Assembly: GCA_041940025.1 (NCBI GenBank)
Contig: JBGTSY010000006.1
Location: 1-64,000 of the forward strand
Source: UBA5859 sp041940025
Lineage (GTDB): Bacteria; Pseudomonadota; Gammaproteobacteria; UBA5859
Direction: 5' to 3'
Length of the DNA stretch: 64,000 nt
The notes under the pieces were generated by a model. It was not told where the DNA came from and searched no databases. It saw only the letters and a list, made by a program, of their open reading frames with translations. Both the position numbers and the translations under genes were made by a program. Positions within the stretch are counted from its first letter, which is position 1; every line of letters starts with the position of its first letter. Below, one piece after another: positions 35,750-46,078 of the stretch.

Positions 35750-38620
35750 ATGGCCACGCAATCGTATTTTAAATTCTTACAACCGGTTCGCAACTGGTTT
35801 CTCAATTTACCAATTGATAAGAAATTACGCCTGCTCAGTCGGCTTTTCTTAGCGTTTCTAATTATTTTTATTGGCTTTAGCTTAATCGCCATAGAGGTCA
35901 TCGCCAGTCTGCACGGGAACATTCAAGCAGAAGCTATCTTTTCAAAAAATCAGAAAGTTGCGCTCTATGAATTAATGATGTTTGCGCGCACCGAAGATGA
36001 AAAATTTTATCGGCGTTACGAACAGTCGATACGTTTGCCGGTGATAGCATCGGGGTTGCGTAAGGTGTTAGTGAGCGAAGAGAAACACTTTAACTTGGAG
36101 TATTTGCGTGGCGTACAGGAGTCTATCGCTGGATCGAGTGCCAGCCGAGTGGCCCGTATGACACCCATCGTGCGCATGTTTCGTAATACGGACGTCGTGC
36201 AACGCTCCGCGGCGATTTGGGTAAAAGCGGACCAACATTTATTAGAAATTATTTCGCTAGCGGTGCGATTAAAAGAGCTGATTGATGCAGGTCAAGTGAA
36301 TGAACAGGAGCGAGTCCGCTTATTGTTGGAAATGGATAAGGCAAATCAGGCGATCGATGGCTTGGAAGCGGAATACAGTGAAATCAGCATCAAGTTAAGC
36401 AGCGCGGTGAATCGGTATCTGCTTACCACGCTGTTCTATTTAACTGTCATATTCTTGATGATTGGTGTCCTGTTAACCTACCTCATTGAACGCCGGATCC
36501 GCGGCGGATTACTTGGTCTATTGCAAGCAGGCCGACAGTTGTTGCAAGGAAATCTGCATACTCGTTTGGATGTGGATGGTGGTGATGAAGTAGGACGATT
36601 AGCTTTTGCTTATGACAAAATGGGTGATAGTTTGCTGATGGCTCGAACAAACTACACGTTACAAAATGAACAGCTGGTAAAGGAATATGCCGATCTTGCC
36701 AATGCACAAAGCCAAAACGAAGGTTTTCTCACTAAAATGAGTTACGACGTTCGTACTCCGATGACCAGCGTATTAGGGGTAGTGGAATTGTTGCAGGATA
36801 CGCGCATGAGCCACGAACAAGCCCACTATTTACATAATATCAAAACCTCCACCGAGGTCTTGTTGAGTGTGATGGATGACATTGTCGACATGTCGCGGAT
36901 CTCCAGTGGTGATCTCGGATTAAAAGAAGAGCAGATAGAGTTGCATCGTTGGTTTGAAGAGACATGTAGCCAGTTAGTGGCGGAAGAAAAAGAGGTGGAG
37001 TTGGGTATTGCCGGAGAACTGCATCCCTATCTGGCGCCCGGACTGCCTTTTTCGGTGCAGTCTGATTCTTACCGGCTCGGGCAATTGATCCGAGGATTTT
37101 GGTTAGCCATTTTGGAAAATGAACCTCATATCGATGTGGGTCTGGCTTTGGTGCCAGAAGAGATCAATGAGCAACACGCGGTGTTGCGGGTAGAATTCAT
37201 ACTGATTGATGCAGAATTGGATGCCGACACATTGATCGGGGTTTTTTCAAATGAATCCACGACGGAAAACCTCGGTATACAGGGGGGGCATGGTTTGGGA
37301 TTGGCCCTCTCCAAGCGACTGGTGCGTTTGTTGAATGGTCAGTGTGGTGGCGAAAAGACAGCTCATGGCATCCGTCTCTGGTTCACGATGCAGTTACCTC
37401 ATCCCAAGTTACAGGAAGTGGGCTTAGGGGAAGCATTGCGCGGCGTTCGAGTGATGTATGTGGGCGTAGACAGCATCGAGCGCTGGGTCGTCAATCATTA
37501 TTTAACCGATTGGGGTTTGGTACTGCAAGAGGTGAGTAGCAGTGCAGATGCCATTGAAAATTTAACGCAGCAAGTCGAGCAGGGTCATCCGTACGAACTA
37601 CTCATACTCGGAACTAAAATCACTGGCGATGATGGCTTGAGCTTGTCTCAGTCGGTCAAAATATCTCCCCGTTTATCCAAAGTTAGTTGCATCATTGTTG
37701 GGGAGGTGGAGCCTGAGCTTGCCCAGGAGAGTGGCATTTCTGCCAGTATTTCGTGGCCAGTGAGGCGGCGCAAATTATTTGAGGCGCTGTTGCATGCCGC
37801 ACAGATAAAGCAGGCGACGCGCGTCACCCAGGAATGGGACGCCAATCAATTCCGATTCTCCGGTCGCGTGCTGTTAGCAGAAGATAATGAAGTGAACAGC
37901 CAAGTGGCAAAAAGCATGTTGCGCAAATTGGGTTTTGACGTCGATGTGGTGGTGGATGGGGAGTTGGCTGCGGAAGCAGTAAAATCTAGTGAATACAATT
38001 TAATCTTAATGGATTGTCAAATGCCGAATGTGGATGGAATGCAAGCGAGTAAGCGCATTCGGCAATGGGAGCAAGAAACAGGTAAAGAGCGGAACCTAAT
38101 CATTGCCATGACTGCCGAAAGCGGTGACGATGCCAAACAGCGTTGTTTAGATTCGGGTATGGATGATTATCTGATGAAACCTGTAAAGCGGCGCGTGTTG
38201 GCCGAAGTGGTCGCTCAATGGTTGCCCTACCAAACGGAATCATCGGAAAAGCAGCAGCAATTGAATGCGCGTACCTATCAGGCCGATGAGATGCTCAATA
38301 TTGATGCGTTGCGTGAATTGCAAGAGTTAGCACCGGACAGTTTCACAGAATTAATACAAAATTATTTAACAGACACCTCTAGCACCCTAGATGAGCTGGG
38401 TGATGCTTTCGATCATCAACAGCCAAATATAGTGAGCGCACGAGCCCATAGCCTTAAATCCTCTAGTATGTATGTTGGCGCGAATCAAATCGCGCGGCTT
38501 GCGACAGAATTAGAACATGCCTCTCTAGATGAAGCAGGGCAGATAATCGAAAAATTGGAACAGACATTTGTTGCAACTCGGGCAGCTTACTCGCAATATC
38601 TTAGACGGGATGACTCCTGA
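35750..38620 (+). CDS. hybrid sensor kinase-like protein lacking the phosphoacceptor His
   Basis: A 956-residue BarA-like protein: transmembrane helices about 30-52 and 222-244 bracketing a periplasmic sensor, HAMP, a HisKA-like helix, an ATPase-like domain, two receiver domains and a C-terminal Hpt. The HisKA motif reads MSYDVRTP, so Tyr332 replaces the phosphorylated His. The ATPase N-box Asn and the DxGxG G1 box are not recognisable, though HGLGLALSKRL (G2) is kept. The first receiver has LLILG where the Asp should be. The second is intact (AEDNE, Asp755, K in MKPVK), as is the Hpt (AHSLKSSS, His900). It probably acts as a phosphorelay module or regulator rather than a kinase. Confidence 0.88.
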   Translation: MATQSYFKFLQPVRNWFLNLPIDKKLRLLSRLFLAFLIIFIGFSLIAIEVIASLHGNIQAEAIFSKNQKVALYELMMFARTEDEKFYRRYEQSIRLPVIASGLRKVLVSEEKHFNLEYLRGVQESIAGSSASRVARMTPIVRMFRNTDVVQRSAAIWVKADQHLLEIISLAVRLKELIDAGQVNEQERVRLLLEMDKANQAIDGLEAEYSEISIKLSSAVNRYLLTTLFYLTVIFLMIGVLLTYLIERRIRGGLLGLLQAGRQLLQGNLHTRLDVDGGDEVGRLAFAYDKMGDSLLMARTNYTLQNEQLVKEYADLANAQSQNEGFLTKMSYDVRTPMTSVLGVVELLQDTRMSHEQAHYLHNIKTSTEVLLSVMDDIVDMSRISSGDLGLKEEQIELHRWFEETCSQLVAEEKEVELGIAGELHPYLAPGLPFSVQSDSYRLGQLIRGFWLAILENEPHIDVGLALVPEEINEQHAVLRVEFILIDAELDADTLIGVFSNESTTENLGIQGGHGLGLALSKRLVRLLNGQCGGEKTAHGIRLWFTMQLPHPKLQEVGLGEALRGVRVMYVGVDSIERWVVNHYLTDWGLVLQEVSSSADAIENLTQQVEQGHPYELLILGTKITGDDGLSLSQSVKISPRLSKVSCIIVGEVEPELAQESGISASISWPVRRRKLFEALLHAAQIKQATRVTQEWDANQFRFSGRVLLAEDNEVNSQVAKSMLRKLGFDVDVVVDGELAAEAVKSSEYNLILMDCQMPNVDGMQASKRIRQWEQETGKERNLIIAMTAESGDDAKQRCLDSGMDDYLMKPVKRRVLAEVVAQWLPYQTESSEKQQQLNARTYQADEMLNIDALRELQELAPDSFTELIQNYLTDTSSTLDELGDAFDHQQPNIVSARAHSLKSSSMYVGANQIARLATELEHASLDEAGQIIEKLEQTFVATRAAYSQYLRRDDS

Positions 38621-41499
38621 TGTCGGCCTCCGTTTCTCAATTATTTAAAGGATTGATGTTCAATAAACTAGCATCTAAAAATTTTCTAAACGAAGTGCGC
38701 GGTTTGCTTCGATCTTCTGTCCCGCGCAAACTGGCCATGGTCAACTTGTCCTTTGTATTGGTGCTCATTCTTTTATCACTATTAACATTTGCCTGCTTAG
38801 GTTGGATGACCTCTCTTAGAGATTACATGAAGCTGCAAGCTCTTGAAGCTAAGCAACAAGAGCAAGTGGTCTATCGCCTCGCCAGATATCTGGCCATTCA
38901 AGAGGCTGAGCATTTGAAATCGTATTTGGACTCAATATTAGAGGTGGAACGGTTAGTTGCCGCTCATCAGCCACTACTGTATGACACGCCAGAGTTTGCC
39001 GAGTTTATTTTGTACTTAATGGAACATGGCATTGATAAAAAGTCGGCGATACGGGTGTCACAGCTGGCGAGACTGTACTTGCATAATGAGGCGTTGCATT
39101 TTGGATTGGAAGGCTGGATTGAAAGCAATCAATATTTATTGGAACAAGCGCAGTTGGTGCGACAACAAATTAAGCGTCAGGCCGATTCCGAAACATTCGA
39201 GATGGGTCAATTTTTACTATTTGATGTGAGTGAAAAAACACGCCAAATGCGATTGGCGGAGAAGAGATTTCGCGATCAATTAGTCACAATCTCGGATCAG
39301 TTTAAGTGGAGTTTAATGTTGATTTTAGGGTTTTCTGCCAGTCTGCTGCTCATATTAGGATTCGTCACTACCCGCAGATTGGGCCAAGCGGTGTCGAGTT
39401 CACTGACTGTACTAGAAGAAGGTGCCACCCTCGCTGCGAATGGTGATTTTTCACATACAATTGAGGCTTCCGGTAAGGCTGAGATCCAAGAGATCGCGTC
39501 TCTTTTTAATGAGGTGACTCATCAGTTGGTGCAGTCCCGGTCGGATGTGGAGGCACAAAAGGCGTTGCTTACCGAAACTCGCGAAAGTATTGCAGTGTCG
39601 ATGCAACAGAAAGCAGAACTTCTGACCGCAATGAGCCATCAAATTCGTACCCCAATGGGCAGTGTGTTGGGCATGATAGAGCTGTTCAAGGATACGGAGC
39701 TTACTGCTGAACAGAAAAAATATATTGATATAGCCTATCGTGCATCGGATAGTCTGATGACTACTTTATCCGAAATACTCGATTATTCGCAGCTTGACGC
39801 GGGAAAATTTCAGTTAGCCAGTACATCCTTTTCGCTCGTGCAGACAATTGAAACGGCCGTGACACACTCTCTCAGTAAATATCACTGGGATAATAGAACT
39901 TTGGCGGTTTATATCCATGCCAATGTGCCCACAAACGTCACCGGTGACATGCAACGTCTGGGTGAAATTATTGAACACTATCTGGTGGCCATTCGAGATT
40001 TAGCGGTGCGAGCGGATGTGCTCATTATTTGCTCCGTCGTACGACAATCATTCAGTCATGTGCGTATTAAAATGCAGTTTCGTGTTTTGGAAGAGAACTG
40101 GAAAGAAGACAAATTTATTGAACTTTTCACCACCGAATCTGGTACAGAAAGTTTAGACGTACACGGTAGTCACGGATTAGGTTTGGCCTTATCGAAGCGC
40201 CTGATCGATCAAATGGATGGCAACTACGGCGCGGAATCTTTAGGCAGTTCCGGTGCGAAGTCCTGGTTTACACTCATGTTGCAGAAGCCAAAGGTACAGG
40301 AAGCTGGACTGGGTGAGGCATTGAGAGGTGTGAAAGTGTTGTATGTGGGTGAGGAAGGTATGGAACACTGGACCGTCCGCCACTATTTAATTGACTGGGG
40401 CATATTGGTTGATGACGAAGCCTCAAGTACCGCAGCACTGAACAAATTAAATGAGGGAGTGGCTAAGGGAGAGCCCTACCAATTATTAATTTTAGGATCT
40501 CATATTCAGGGTGAAGACCGTATCAGTCTGTCCAGAACGGTAAAAATTTCTCCACGCCTTGCGAAAATAAGCACCATTATTTTAGGTGAAATGGATGCGG
40601 GACTCGTCCGCGAGAGTGGCGTATATGCGGCCGTTTCTTGGCCACTGAAACGAAAAGAGTTTTATGACACCTTGCTTGAAGCGGCAAATTTAAAACAGGC
40701 TGAAAGAAAATCCGACAAGGAAGAGACCAGTTACTACCAGTTCCAGGGCCGAGTGTTGCTCGCGGAAGACAATGAAGTTAATAGTCAGGTGGCCGTCGGT
40801 CTGTTATCCAAATTAGGTTTGAACGTAGAGGTGGTGAGTAACGGGGAACTGGCGTTTGAGGCAGTGAAGGCCAATCAATACGATTTGATTTTGATGGATT
40901 GTCAAATGCCAAAGCTAGACGGATATTGTGCCAGCGAACAGATACGGGAATGGGAAGAAAAAACTGATCGAGGCAGAACGCTCATTATTGCGATGACAGC
41001 GGAGAGTGGTGAAGATGCGAAGCAGCGCTGTTTAGACGCAGGCATGGATGATTACCTCATGAAGCCGGTCAAACGGCAAGTATTGGCCGAGGTTTTATCC
41101 AACTGGATGCCTTACGAGTTGAAGTCTGTGAGCACAGACAAAACGATTGACGACGTGGGCCAGACCTATGTTGCCTTGGATGGAAAGATACTAGATGAGT
41201 TGAGAGAGTTGATGGAGGATGGGTTTGAGGAGTTGCTCACTTCCTATTTGGAAGATACATTGGTTCTGTTGGATGAGCTGGATGCGTGCATGGTGATCGG
41301 CGATCGAGAGACGGTAGTTAAAAAAGCCCATAGTCTCAAGTCGAGTAGTGCCAATATTGGTGCGCTCAATTTATCTCGTATGGCCGCTCGGTTGGAATTG
41401 TGCAAGAAGGGTAATTTAGAGGAGTCCGAAAGGTTATTGAATGATATTCGTCATGAATATGTGCAAGTTATGCGAGAAATCGGTCGTCTTACTAAATAA
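38620..41499 (+). CDS. hybrid sensor kinase, tandem paralogue with intact HisKA His but degenerate ATPase domain
   Basis: A 959-residue paralogue starting in a TGATG overlap with the preceding gene. Same architecture: two membrane helices flanking a periplasmic region, HAMP, HisKA, ATPase-like domain, pseudo-receiver, receiver, Hpt. The phosphoacceptor is kept (MSHQIRTP, His340). The N-box Asn is replaced (LVAIRDLA where NAIKFT is usual) and no DxGxG is visible, while the G2 loop HGLGLALSKRL remains. Receiver 1 lacks its Asp (LLILGSH), receiver 2 has Asp760, and Hpt has His904. Possibly a heteromeric partner of its neighbour, or fed by another kinase. Confidence 0.88.
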   Translation: MSASVSQLFKGLMFNKLASKNFLNEVRGLLRSSVPRKLAMVNLSFVLVLILLSLLTFACLGWMTSLRDYMKLQALEAKQQEQVVYRLARYLAIQEAEHLKSYLDSILEVERLVAAHQPLLYDTPEFAEFILYLMEHGIDKKSAIRVSQLARLYLHNEALHFGLEGWIESNQYLLEQAQLVRQQIKRQADSETFEMGQFLLFDVSEKTRQMRLAEKRFRDQLVTISDQFKWSLMLILGFSASLLLILGFVTTRRLGQAVSSSLTVLEEGATLAANGDFSHTIEASGKAEIQEIASLFNEVTHQLVQSRSDVEAQKALLTETRESIAVSMQQKAELLTAMSHQIRTPMGSVLGMIELFKDTELTAEQKKYIDIAYRASDSLMTTLSEILDYSQLDAGKFQLASTSFSLVQTIETAVTHSLSKYHWDNRTLAVYIHANVPTNVTGDMQRLGEIIEHYLVAIRDLAVRADVLIICSVVRQSFSHVRIKMQFRVLEENWKEDKFIELFTTESGTESLDVHGSHGLGLALSKRLIDQMDGNYGAESLGSSGAKSWFTLMLQKPKVQEAGLGEALRGVKVLYVGEEGMEHWTVRHYLIDWGILVDDEASSTAALNKLNEGVAKGEPYQLLILGSHIQGEDRISLSRTVKISPRLAKISTIILGEMDAGLVRESGVYAAVSWPLKRKEFYDTLLEAANLKQAERKSDKEETSYYQFQGRVLLAEDNEVNSQVAVGLLSKLGLNVEVVSNGELAFEAVKANQYDLILMDCQMPKLDGYCASEQIREWEEKTDRGRTLIIAMTAESGEDAKQRCLDAGMDDYLMKPVKRQVLAEVLSNWMPYELKSVSTDKTIDDVGQTYVALDGKILDELRELMEDGFEELLTSYLEDTLVLLDELDACMVIGDRETVVKKAHSLKSSSANIGALNLSRMAARLELCKKGNLEESERLLNDIRHEYVQVMREIGRLTK

Positions 41500-41521
41500 C
41501 AACTCATCCTAAGATCGAAGA

Positions 41522-42400
41522 GTGCTTTCCATGCGAGTGTTGCTTAAAATATTACTGACGTTGATTGTGATCCCATGGATTGCTGGATGTGTGTCTGTGC
41601 AGTTTATCTCCGGTCAATCGGTACAGGAAAAATCAGGTGTTTTCTTTGCGGGTGCACTCACGGGATTAGAATATATGCGTTCCGGCGAGCGGTACCTGAT
41701 AGATGAAGGGGGTCGATTCACCTACACTCACAATGAGCCCATTCAATTCTTTGTGGGTGATATTGCCTTAGGTGGGCAGGTCAACGGTGAGACGGTTATT
41801 ACGCCGCTCGATTTGGTACGCTCAAAAGGGGAATTCGAGCGGGATCATGTCGTGAACCTGATGTCGTTTTTGCTGACAATTGATGCGGATAACGCATGGC
41901 AAAATGGCATTCAAATCGCACAAGACACACGAACTTCGGCTCTGAATGGCAATTTTAATTTTTTATTAGATGTGGACCAATTTCGATCTGATGCGACTCA
42001 CCAAACTCTGATCAGGCAATTGACTGCTCAATTAGTTGATGGACCGCGGGATTGGGTGAGTCAAGAGCAAGCGCAAAACTTTTTAATTGAACAGATTGAA
42101 ACACAGCAACGTAGATTGTATACACAATTATTTAAAGAATTTGGCACCGGTCATTGTCGCAATGATCGTCATTGTCAGGCACTGCCTTTGAGCTACCAAG
42201 CTTGCGGCCCTGGAGGATATGTCACCCTTTCACATATTGATGACAACTACCCGCAACAAAAAAAGCGTATCGAGTTATATTATGCTTTGGATAAAAATCG
42301 CTATCGATTGATCACAAAAGAGGTTAAATGTGTGCAGAACGCCGCGCCACAACCGGCTTGCATAGATTCTCGTTGTGTTGACCTCACAGGTGCATTGTAA
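41522..42400 (+). CDS. putative lipoprotein of unknown function
   Basis: A 292-residue secreted protein with a lipoprotein signal (LIVIPWIAGC, Cys about 23). The next part, GLEYMRSGERYLIDEGGRFTY...FFVGDIALGG...ITPLDLV, is a repeat-type domain seen in many secreted bacterial lipoproteins. The C-terminal part holds six or more cysteines (GHCRNDRHCQALPL, YQACGPGG, EVKCVQ, ACIDSRCVDL), which suggests disulfides. ATG 41531 is an alternative start. It lies 22 bases after the second kinase gene, so it may share its transcript. No enzymatic function can be assigned. Confidence 0.75.
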   Translation: MLSMRVLLKILLTLIVIPWIAGCVSVQFISGQSVQEKSGVFFAGALTGLEYMRSGERYLIDEGGRFTYTHNEPIQFFVGDIALGGQVNGETVITPLDLVRSKGEFERDHVVNLMSFLLTIDADNAWQNGIQIAQDTRTSALNGNFNFLLDVDQFRSDATHQTLIRQLTAQLVDGPRDWVSQEQAQNFLIEQIETQQRRLYTQLFKEFGTGHCRNDRHCQALPLSYQACGPGGYVTLSHIDDNYPQQKKRIELYYALDKNRYRLITKEVKCVQNAAPQPACIDSRCVDLTGAL

Positions 42401-42544
42401 CTTTACCCAATCTAGGGATGTTTTAACAACTCATCGAGGGATCTCGCGAATTAGTGTGATCTAGCGCCCATTATTTTCACTAGACCTTAGATAAATTTTC
42501 TAATTAGACGATTCTAATTTAAGAATTAAAACTTATGGAAAACG

Positions 42545-43471
42545 ATGAAGCTCGCGTCTGCTCAATATGAATGCAAACCGCAACTGTACGGTCTCAGTTT
42601 CAAGGCCATGGGCAGTCCATGTGAAATCAAGGTATGGTCTAGTTCGACAGAACAAGCAGATAGAGCACTATTGAGCGCCAGAAGTGAAATTGATCGCTTA
42701 GAGCAAAAATATACCCGATACAAAGAAACCAGTCTCACGAGTCAGATCAATCGCGCCGCAGGTAGCGGCCAGCGTACGCCAATCGATACAGAAACCTACC
42801 AGCTATTATGTTACGCGGATGAAGCTTATCGATTAAGCGATGGATTGTTCGATATTACCTCCGGTGTCCTGCGTCGTGGTTGGGACTTTAAACGTGGCCG
42901 GATCCCTACGCCTCTACAACTTGATTCCCTGCGGCAATTAATAGCATGGTCCCGGGTCGAGTTCGATGAACAGAGTATTTCGCTGCCCATCAGTGGAATG
43001 GAAATAGATTTTGGCGGATATGTAAAGGAATATGCTGCCGATGCGGCGGCTAATGTCTGTTTTCAATGTGGTATTTTGAGTGCATTGGTAAACTTAGGTG
43101 GCGACATTAGGGTGGTAGGGCCGCAGCCGGATGGCGTGGGGTGGCCAGTGGGGATCCATCATCCAAGAATCAAAAATCGATCCATGCATACCCTGTATTT
43201 GAGTCAGGGTGGGGTAGCTACCAGTGGCGACTATGAGCGCTATTTTGAAATGAATGGCGTGCGTTATGCTCATATTTTGGATCCAAAAACGGGTTATCCA
43301 ATCAGTGGTGCCGCCAGTGTTACCGTACACGCGGAGAGTTGTTTGCTCGCAGGCACAGCTGCCACCATTGCCATGTTGCACGGAGATCAGGCTCTAGACT
43401 GTCTCAATGACCTGAAAGTGCCCTATCTATTGGTAGATCAGGATTTGAATTGTATCTATAACCTGATTTAA
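42545..43471 (+). CDS. apbE: FAD:protein FMN transferase, ApbE family
   Basis: Transfers FMN from FAD to a Ser/Thr of target proteins in [ST]GAT-type motifs. The 308 residues show FKAMGSPCEIKV, the IDRLEQKYTRYKETSLTSQIN segment, YRLSDGLFDITSG, IDFGGYVKEYAADAA, ALVNLGGDIRVVG, and the Mg-binding HILDPKTGYPIS and AGTAATIAML. There is no signal peptide or lipobox, unlike most gammaproteobacterial ApbE, so it would act in the cytoplasm unless exported by another route. It belongs to the 41.5-49.4 kb redox cluster. Confidence 0.93.
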   Translation: MKLASAQYECKPQLYGLSFKAMGSPCEIKVWSSSTEQADRALLSARSEIDRLEQKYTRYKETSLTSQINRAAGSGQRTPIDTETYQLLCYADEAYRLSDGLFDITSGVLRRGWDFKRGRIPTPLQLDSLRQLIAWSRVEFDEQSISLPISGMEIDFGGYVKEYAADAAANVCFQCGILSALVNLGGDIRVVGPQPDGVGWPVGIHHPRIKNRSMHTLYLSQGGVATSGDYERYFEMNGVRYAHILDPKTGYPISGAASVTVHAESCLLAGTAATIAMLHGDQALDCLNDLKVPYLLVDQDLNCIYNLI

Positions 43472-43765
43472 GTTTCTTCTGTTTTGCTATCGTCGTGACA
43501 CATTTTATGACGTGATGCGTATTTTTACCTGCTCCCTTCAAAGCTAAAACTAACATAAAAGCGTTAATGGTAAGTGGCTTAAACAGAGTTCACTGCCTAA
43601 CTGTGATGTGGCCCACAAAACTGATTTTCTTTAAAAAATATAGCTGCCTAAGTAATAGGCAACGCCGATGCTTTTCATAGGCGCCGCAGAATTCAGTCAT
43701 CCCCAGACAATGAGTGGAGCGAATAATTCCCCCAATATTGACACCTGGAAACCAGTTGAAAGGTT
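43472..43765. other. 294-base intergenic region with a small hairpin
   Basis: Between apbE and the cytochrome-like gene. TGCCTA-AGTAA-TAGGCA (43645-43661) forms a six-pair hairpin without a T-run. I see no supported gene; the longest plus-strand frame (about 37 codons) lacks a ribosome-binding site. Probably holds the promoter for the downstream DUF1501/DUF3570 genes. Confidence 0.5.
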
Positions 43766-46069
43766 GTGAGTATGATGAAGTGCATATTTGATTTGGTTCA
43801 TCGAGACTACGGTGTAGTCGCTTATATGAAGCTGACTATCTTGGCCACCTTTGCATTGGTGCTCACAGCATGTGGCGGTAACTATGAAGGAGAAACCGAA
43901 GAGTCGTCCGGCAGTGTTGCATTGGGACTCGTGGTAAACGAATTGGGTCGTGCTGCCTACAATGAACAATGTGCTTCTTGTCATGGTAGTGCGGGGGAGG
44001 GCACGGCTAACGGGCCAACCCTTGTGAGTTGTCCATCCTGTACCACTGTAGAGACCCTTGCTGCAAGAATTGAATCCACCATGCCTTTAAATAATATTGA
44101 AGCTTGTGTGGATGAGTGTGCGAGCGATACCGCAGAGTTTATTTTGGTGGCGTTTAACGGCTTATTGTTCGGATCTGTTGAGAGTCTGGCAACTGGCGTC
44201 ACTTTAATGAGCCCAAAGGCCACCTTGCGAAAAGCGAGTTTGAATTTAACCGGTCGACTACCCACTGAAGCAGAGTTAGCCACAGTGGATAGTGAGGTCG
44301 CCCTTGACGCACAGTTAGATACGTTATTGTCCGAAGATGCATTCTTTGAACGGCTCATTGAGATGTATAACGATACGTTACTACAGGATAAATATCTCGG
44401 ATCAGAAAACGCACTGAGCTTAATGCGCGATGAAGATTTTCCGTCTCGTCGCTGGTATCGCGATATTGGATTGGATCTCGATATTGAGGAAGAGCGTGAT
44501 CTGTATTATTACCTGCGTGCACAAACCAATGATGCCATCGCGCGAGAAATTCTCCATCTGATTGCCTACGTGGTACGCAGTGAACTGCCATTTACCGAGA
44601 TACTCACTGCCAATTACACCATGGTCAATGCGTTTTCTGCTCGCGCGTATGGGGTAGAGTCGCAAGCGACCTTTGATAGCTTGGCAGATGCGGAATATTC
44701 CGCTTATCCACAAGATCCTGAAGACTTTAAACCTGTGGTATTGGCGAATATTCCCCATGCTGGAATCTTAACATCACCGATGTTTTTGAATCGCTTTCCT
44801 ACTACGGACACCAATCGTAACCGGCATCGAGCACGTATGGTATTCGATATGTTCCTGGATACAGATATTCTGGCTATTGAAGGCACCAGGCCGGATGATG
44901 CGTTGGATCTATTAGGTGACAACCCAACCTTGGATAATCCTCAATGTACTCTGTGTCACAACATTATGGATCCCGTGGCCGCAACCTTTCAAAACTGGGA
45001 TGAAATGGGCCGTTATCGACCCACCAGTGTGTTTGGTGATTGGTACACAGATATGTTGGCCAGAGGTTTTAATGGTGAGGTGATGCCTCTGGCGGGGTAC
45101 GCCGATGCCTCTTTGCAATGGTTGGCACAACAGATTGTGGCCGATCCGAGATTTGCGCGGGCAACGGTTAAAACCGCTTTTCAGGCATTGTCTGGTCAAG
45201 CACCCTTAAGCCCCCCTAGTACAGAGGCTGATCCAAGCACACCAGAGTGGCAACAATATTTAGCGCAACAAAACTTTTTCACTCAATTGCAAACAGTACT
45301 GATCGATAGTAATTGGGATCTGAAATCCGTACTCAAAGAGATCATCAAAAGTGCCTATTGGCGAGCAGAGACATTGATATTGGCAGATGCGGATCAGCTT
45401 TATAGCGAGTTCGGAAGTGCGCGCTTATTAACACCAGAAATGTTGGATAGAAAAATCAGTGCGGTATTGGGACAGGACTGGGTATTTTGGAGCGATCGCC
45501 ATTATTTGACTGATTCGAGCAGCAACAGCTTTCGCCAACTTTATGGGGGTATCGACTCAGACAACATTACCCAACGCATTACCGAACCTAACGGAATGAT
45601 GGTGGCGGTGCAAGCTCGCATGGCGTCAGAAATGGGCTGCCAGGTGGTCACTCGTGATTTCTTTAAGGTTCGCAGTGAGCGCTCTATTTTTCCAGACATC
45701 TCCATAGATACGTCACCTGTTGATGCCGATGGCCTACCGGTGGATTCTGCTATCGCCGCCATCAAGCAAAATATGCAACACCTACACTGGACCTTCTTCG
45801 GCGAGGAGTTGCAGGCAAATGATCCGGAGATAGAGGCAACCTATGCACTGTTTGAACAGATCCGCCAGCAGGGCGCCGCTGAACTGGCGCGCGAAGGAAC
45901 AGAGCTTAGCAGCAGCTTACCGTGGAATTGCCAGCTCTACTATCATCCGGATACGGGCGATGCGCTACCCACTGAGCAACGTATTCGTCAAGATGAAGAG
46001 TATTTAATTCGCGCTTGGATAGGCGTATTGAATTACCTATTAGCCGATTATCGATTTGTCTATGAATAG
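43766..46069 (+). CDS. di-CxxCH lipoprotein with DUF1549/DUF1588-like domains
   Basis: A 767-residue exported protein. A lipobox (LVLTAC) follows ATG 43826; GTG 43766 or ATG 43772 would give a longer n-region. An N-terminal cytochrome c-like domain carries CASCHG (about residue 72) with a following PxL. The middle has LRKASLNLTGRLPTEAE (DUF1549-like), FTEILTANYTMVNAFSARAYG, and AGILTSPMFLNRF...NPQCTLCHNIMDPVAATFQNWDEMGRYRP (DUF1588-like, second CxxCH about 393). Such proteins pair with DUF1501 proteins, as here. Role unproven: heme-binding periplasmic or outer-membrane redox protein. Confidence 0.8.
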   Translation: MSMMKCIFDLVHRDYGVVAYMKLTILATFALVLTACGGNYEGETEESSGSVALGLVVNELGRAAYNEQCASCHGSAGEGTANGPTLVSCPSCTTVETLAARIESTMPLNNIEACVDECASDTAEFILVAFNGLLFGSVESLATGVTLMSPKATLRKASLNLTGRLPTEAELATVDSEVALDAQLDTLLSEDAFFERLIEMYNDTLLQDKYLGSENALSLMRDEDFPSRRWYRDIGLDLDIEEERDLYYYLRAQTNDAIAREILHLIAYVVRSELPFTEILTANYTMVNAFSARAYGVESQATFDSLADAEYSAYPQDPEDFKPVVLANIPHAGILTSPMFLNRFPTTDTNRNRHRARMVFDMFLDTDILAIEGTRPDDALDLLGDNPTLDNPQCTLCHNIMDPVAATFQNWDEMGRYRPTSVFGDWYTDMLARGFNGEVMPLAGYADASLQWLAQQIVADPRFARATVKTAFQALSGQAPLSPPSTEADPSTPEWQQYLAQQNFFTQLQTVLIDSNWDLKSVLKEIIKSAYWRAETLILADADQLYSEFGSARLLTPEMLDRKISAVLGQDWVFWSDRHYLTDSSSNSFRQLYGGIDSDNITQRITEPNGMMVAVQARMASEMGCQVVTRDFFKVRSERSIFPDISIDTSPVDADGLPVDSAIAAIKQNMQHLHWTFFGEELQANDPEIEATYALFEQIRQQGAAELAREGTELSSSLPWNCQLYYHPDTGDALPTEQRIRQDEEYLIRAWIGVLNYLLADYRFVYE

Positions 46070-46078
46070 GGAGAGGCA

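Noticed and set aside
43576..43690. Short plus-strand frame in the apbE-cytochrome gap
   Set aside because: About 37 codons, no ribosome-binding site, atypical composition; treated as intergenic.
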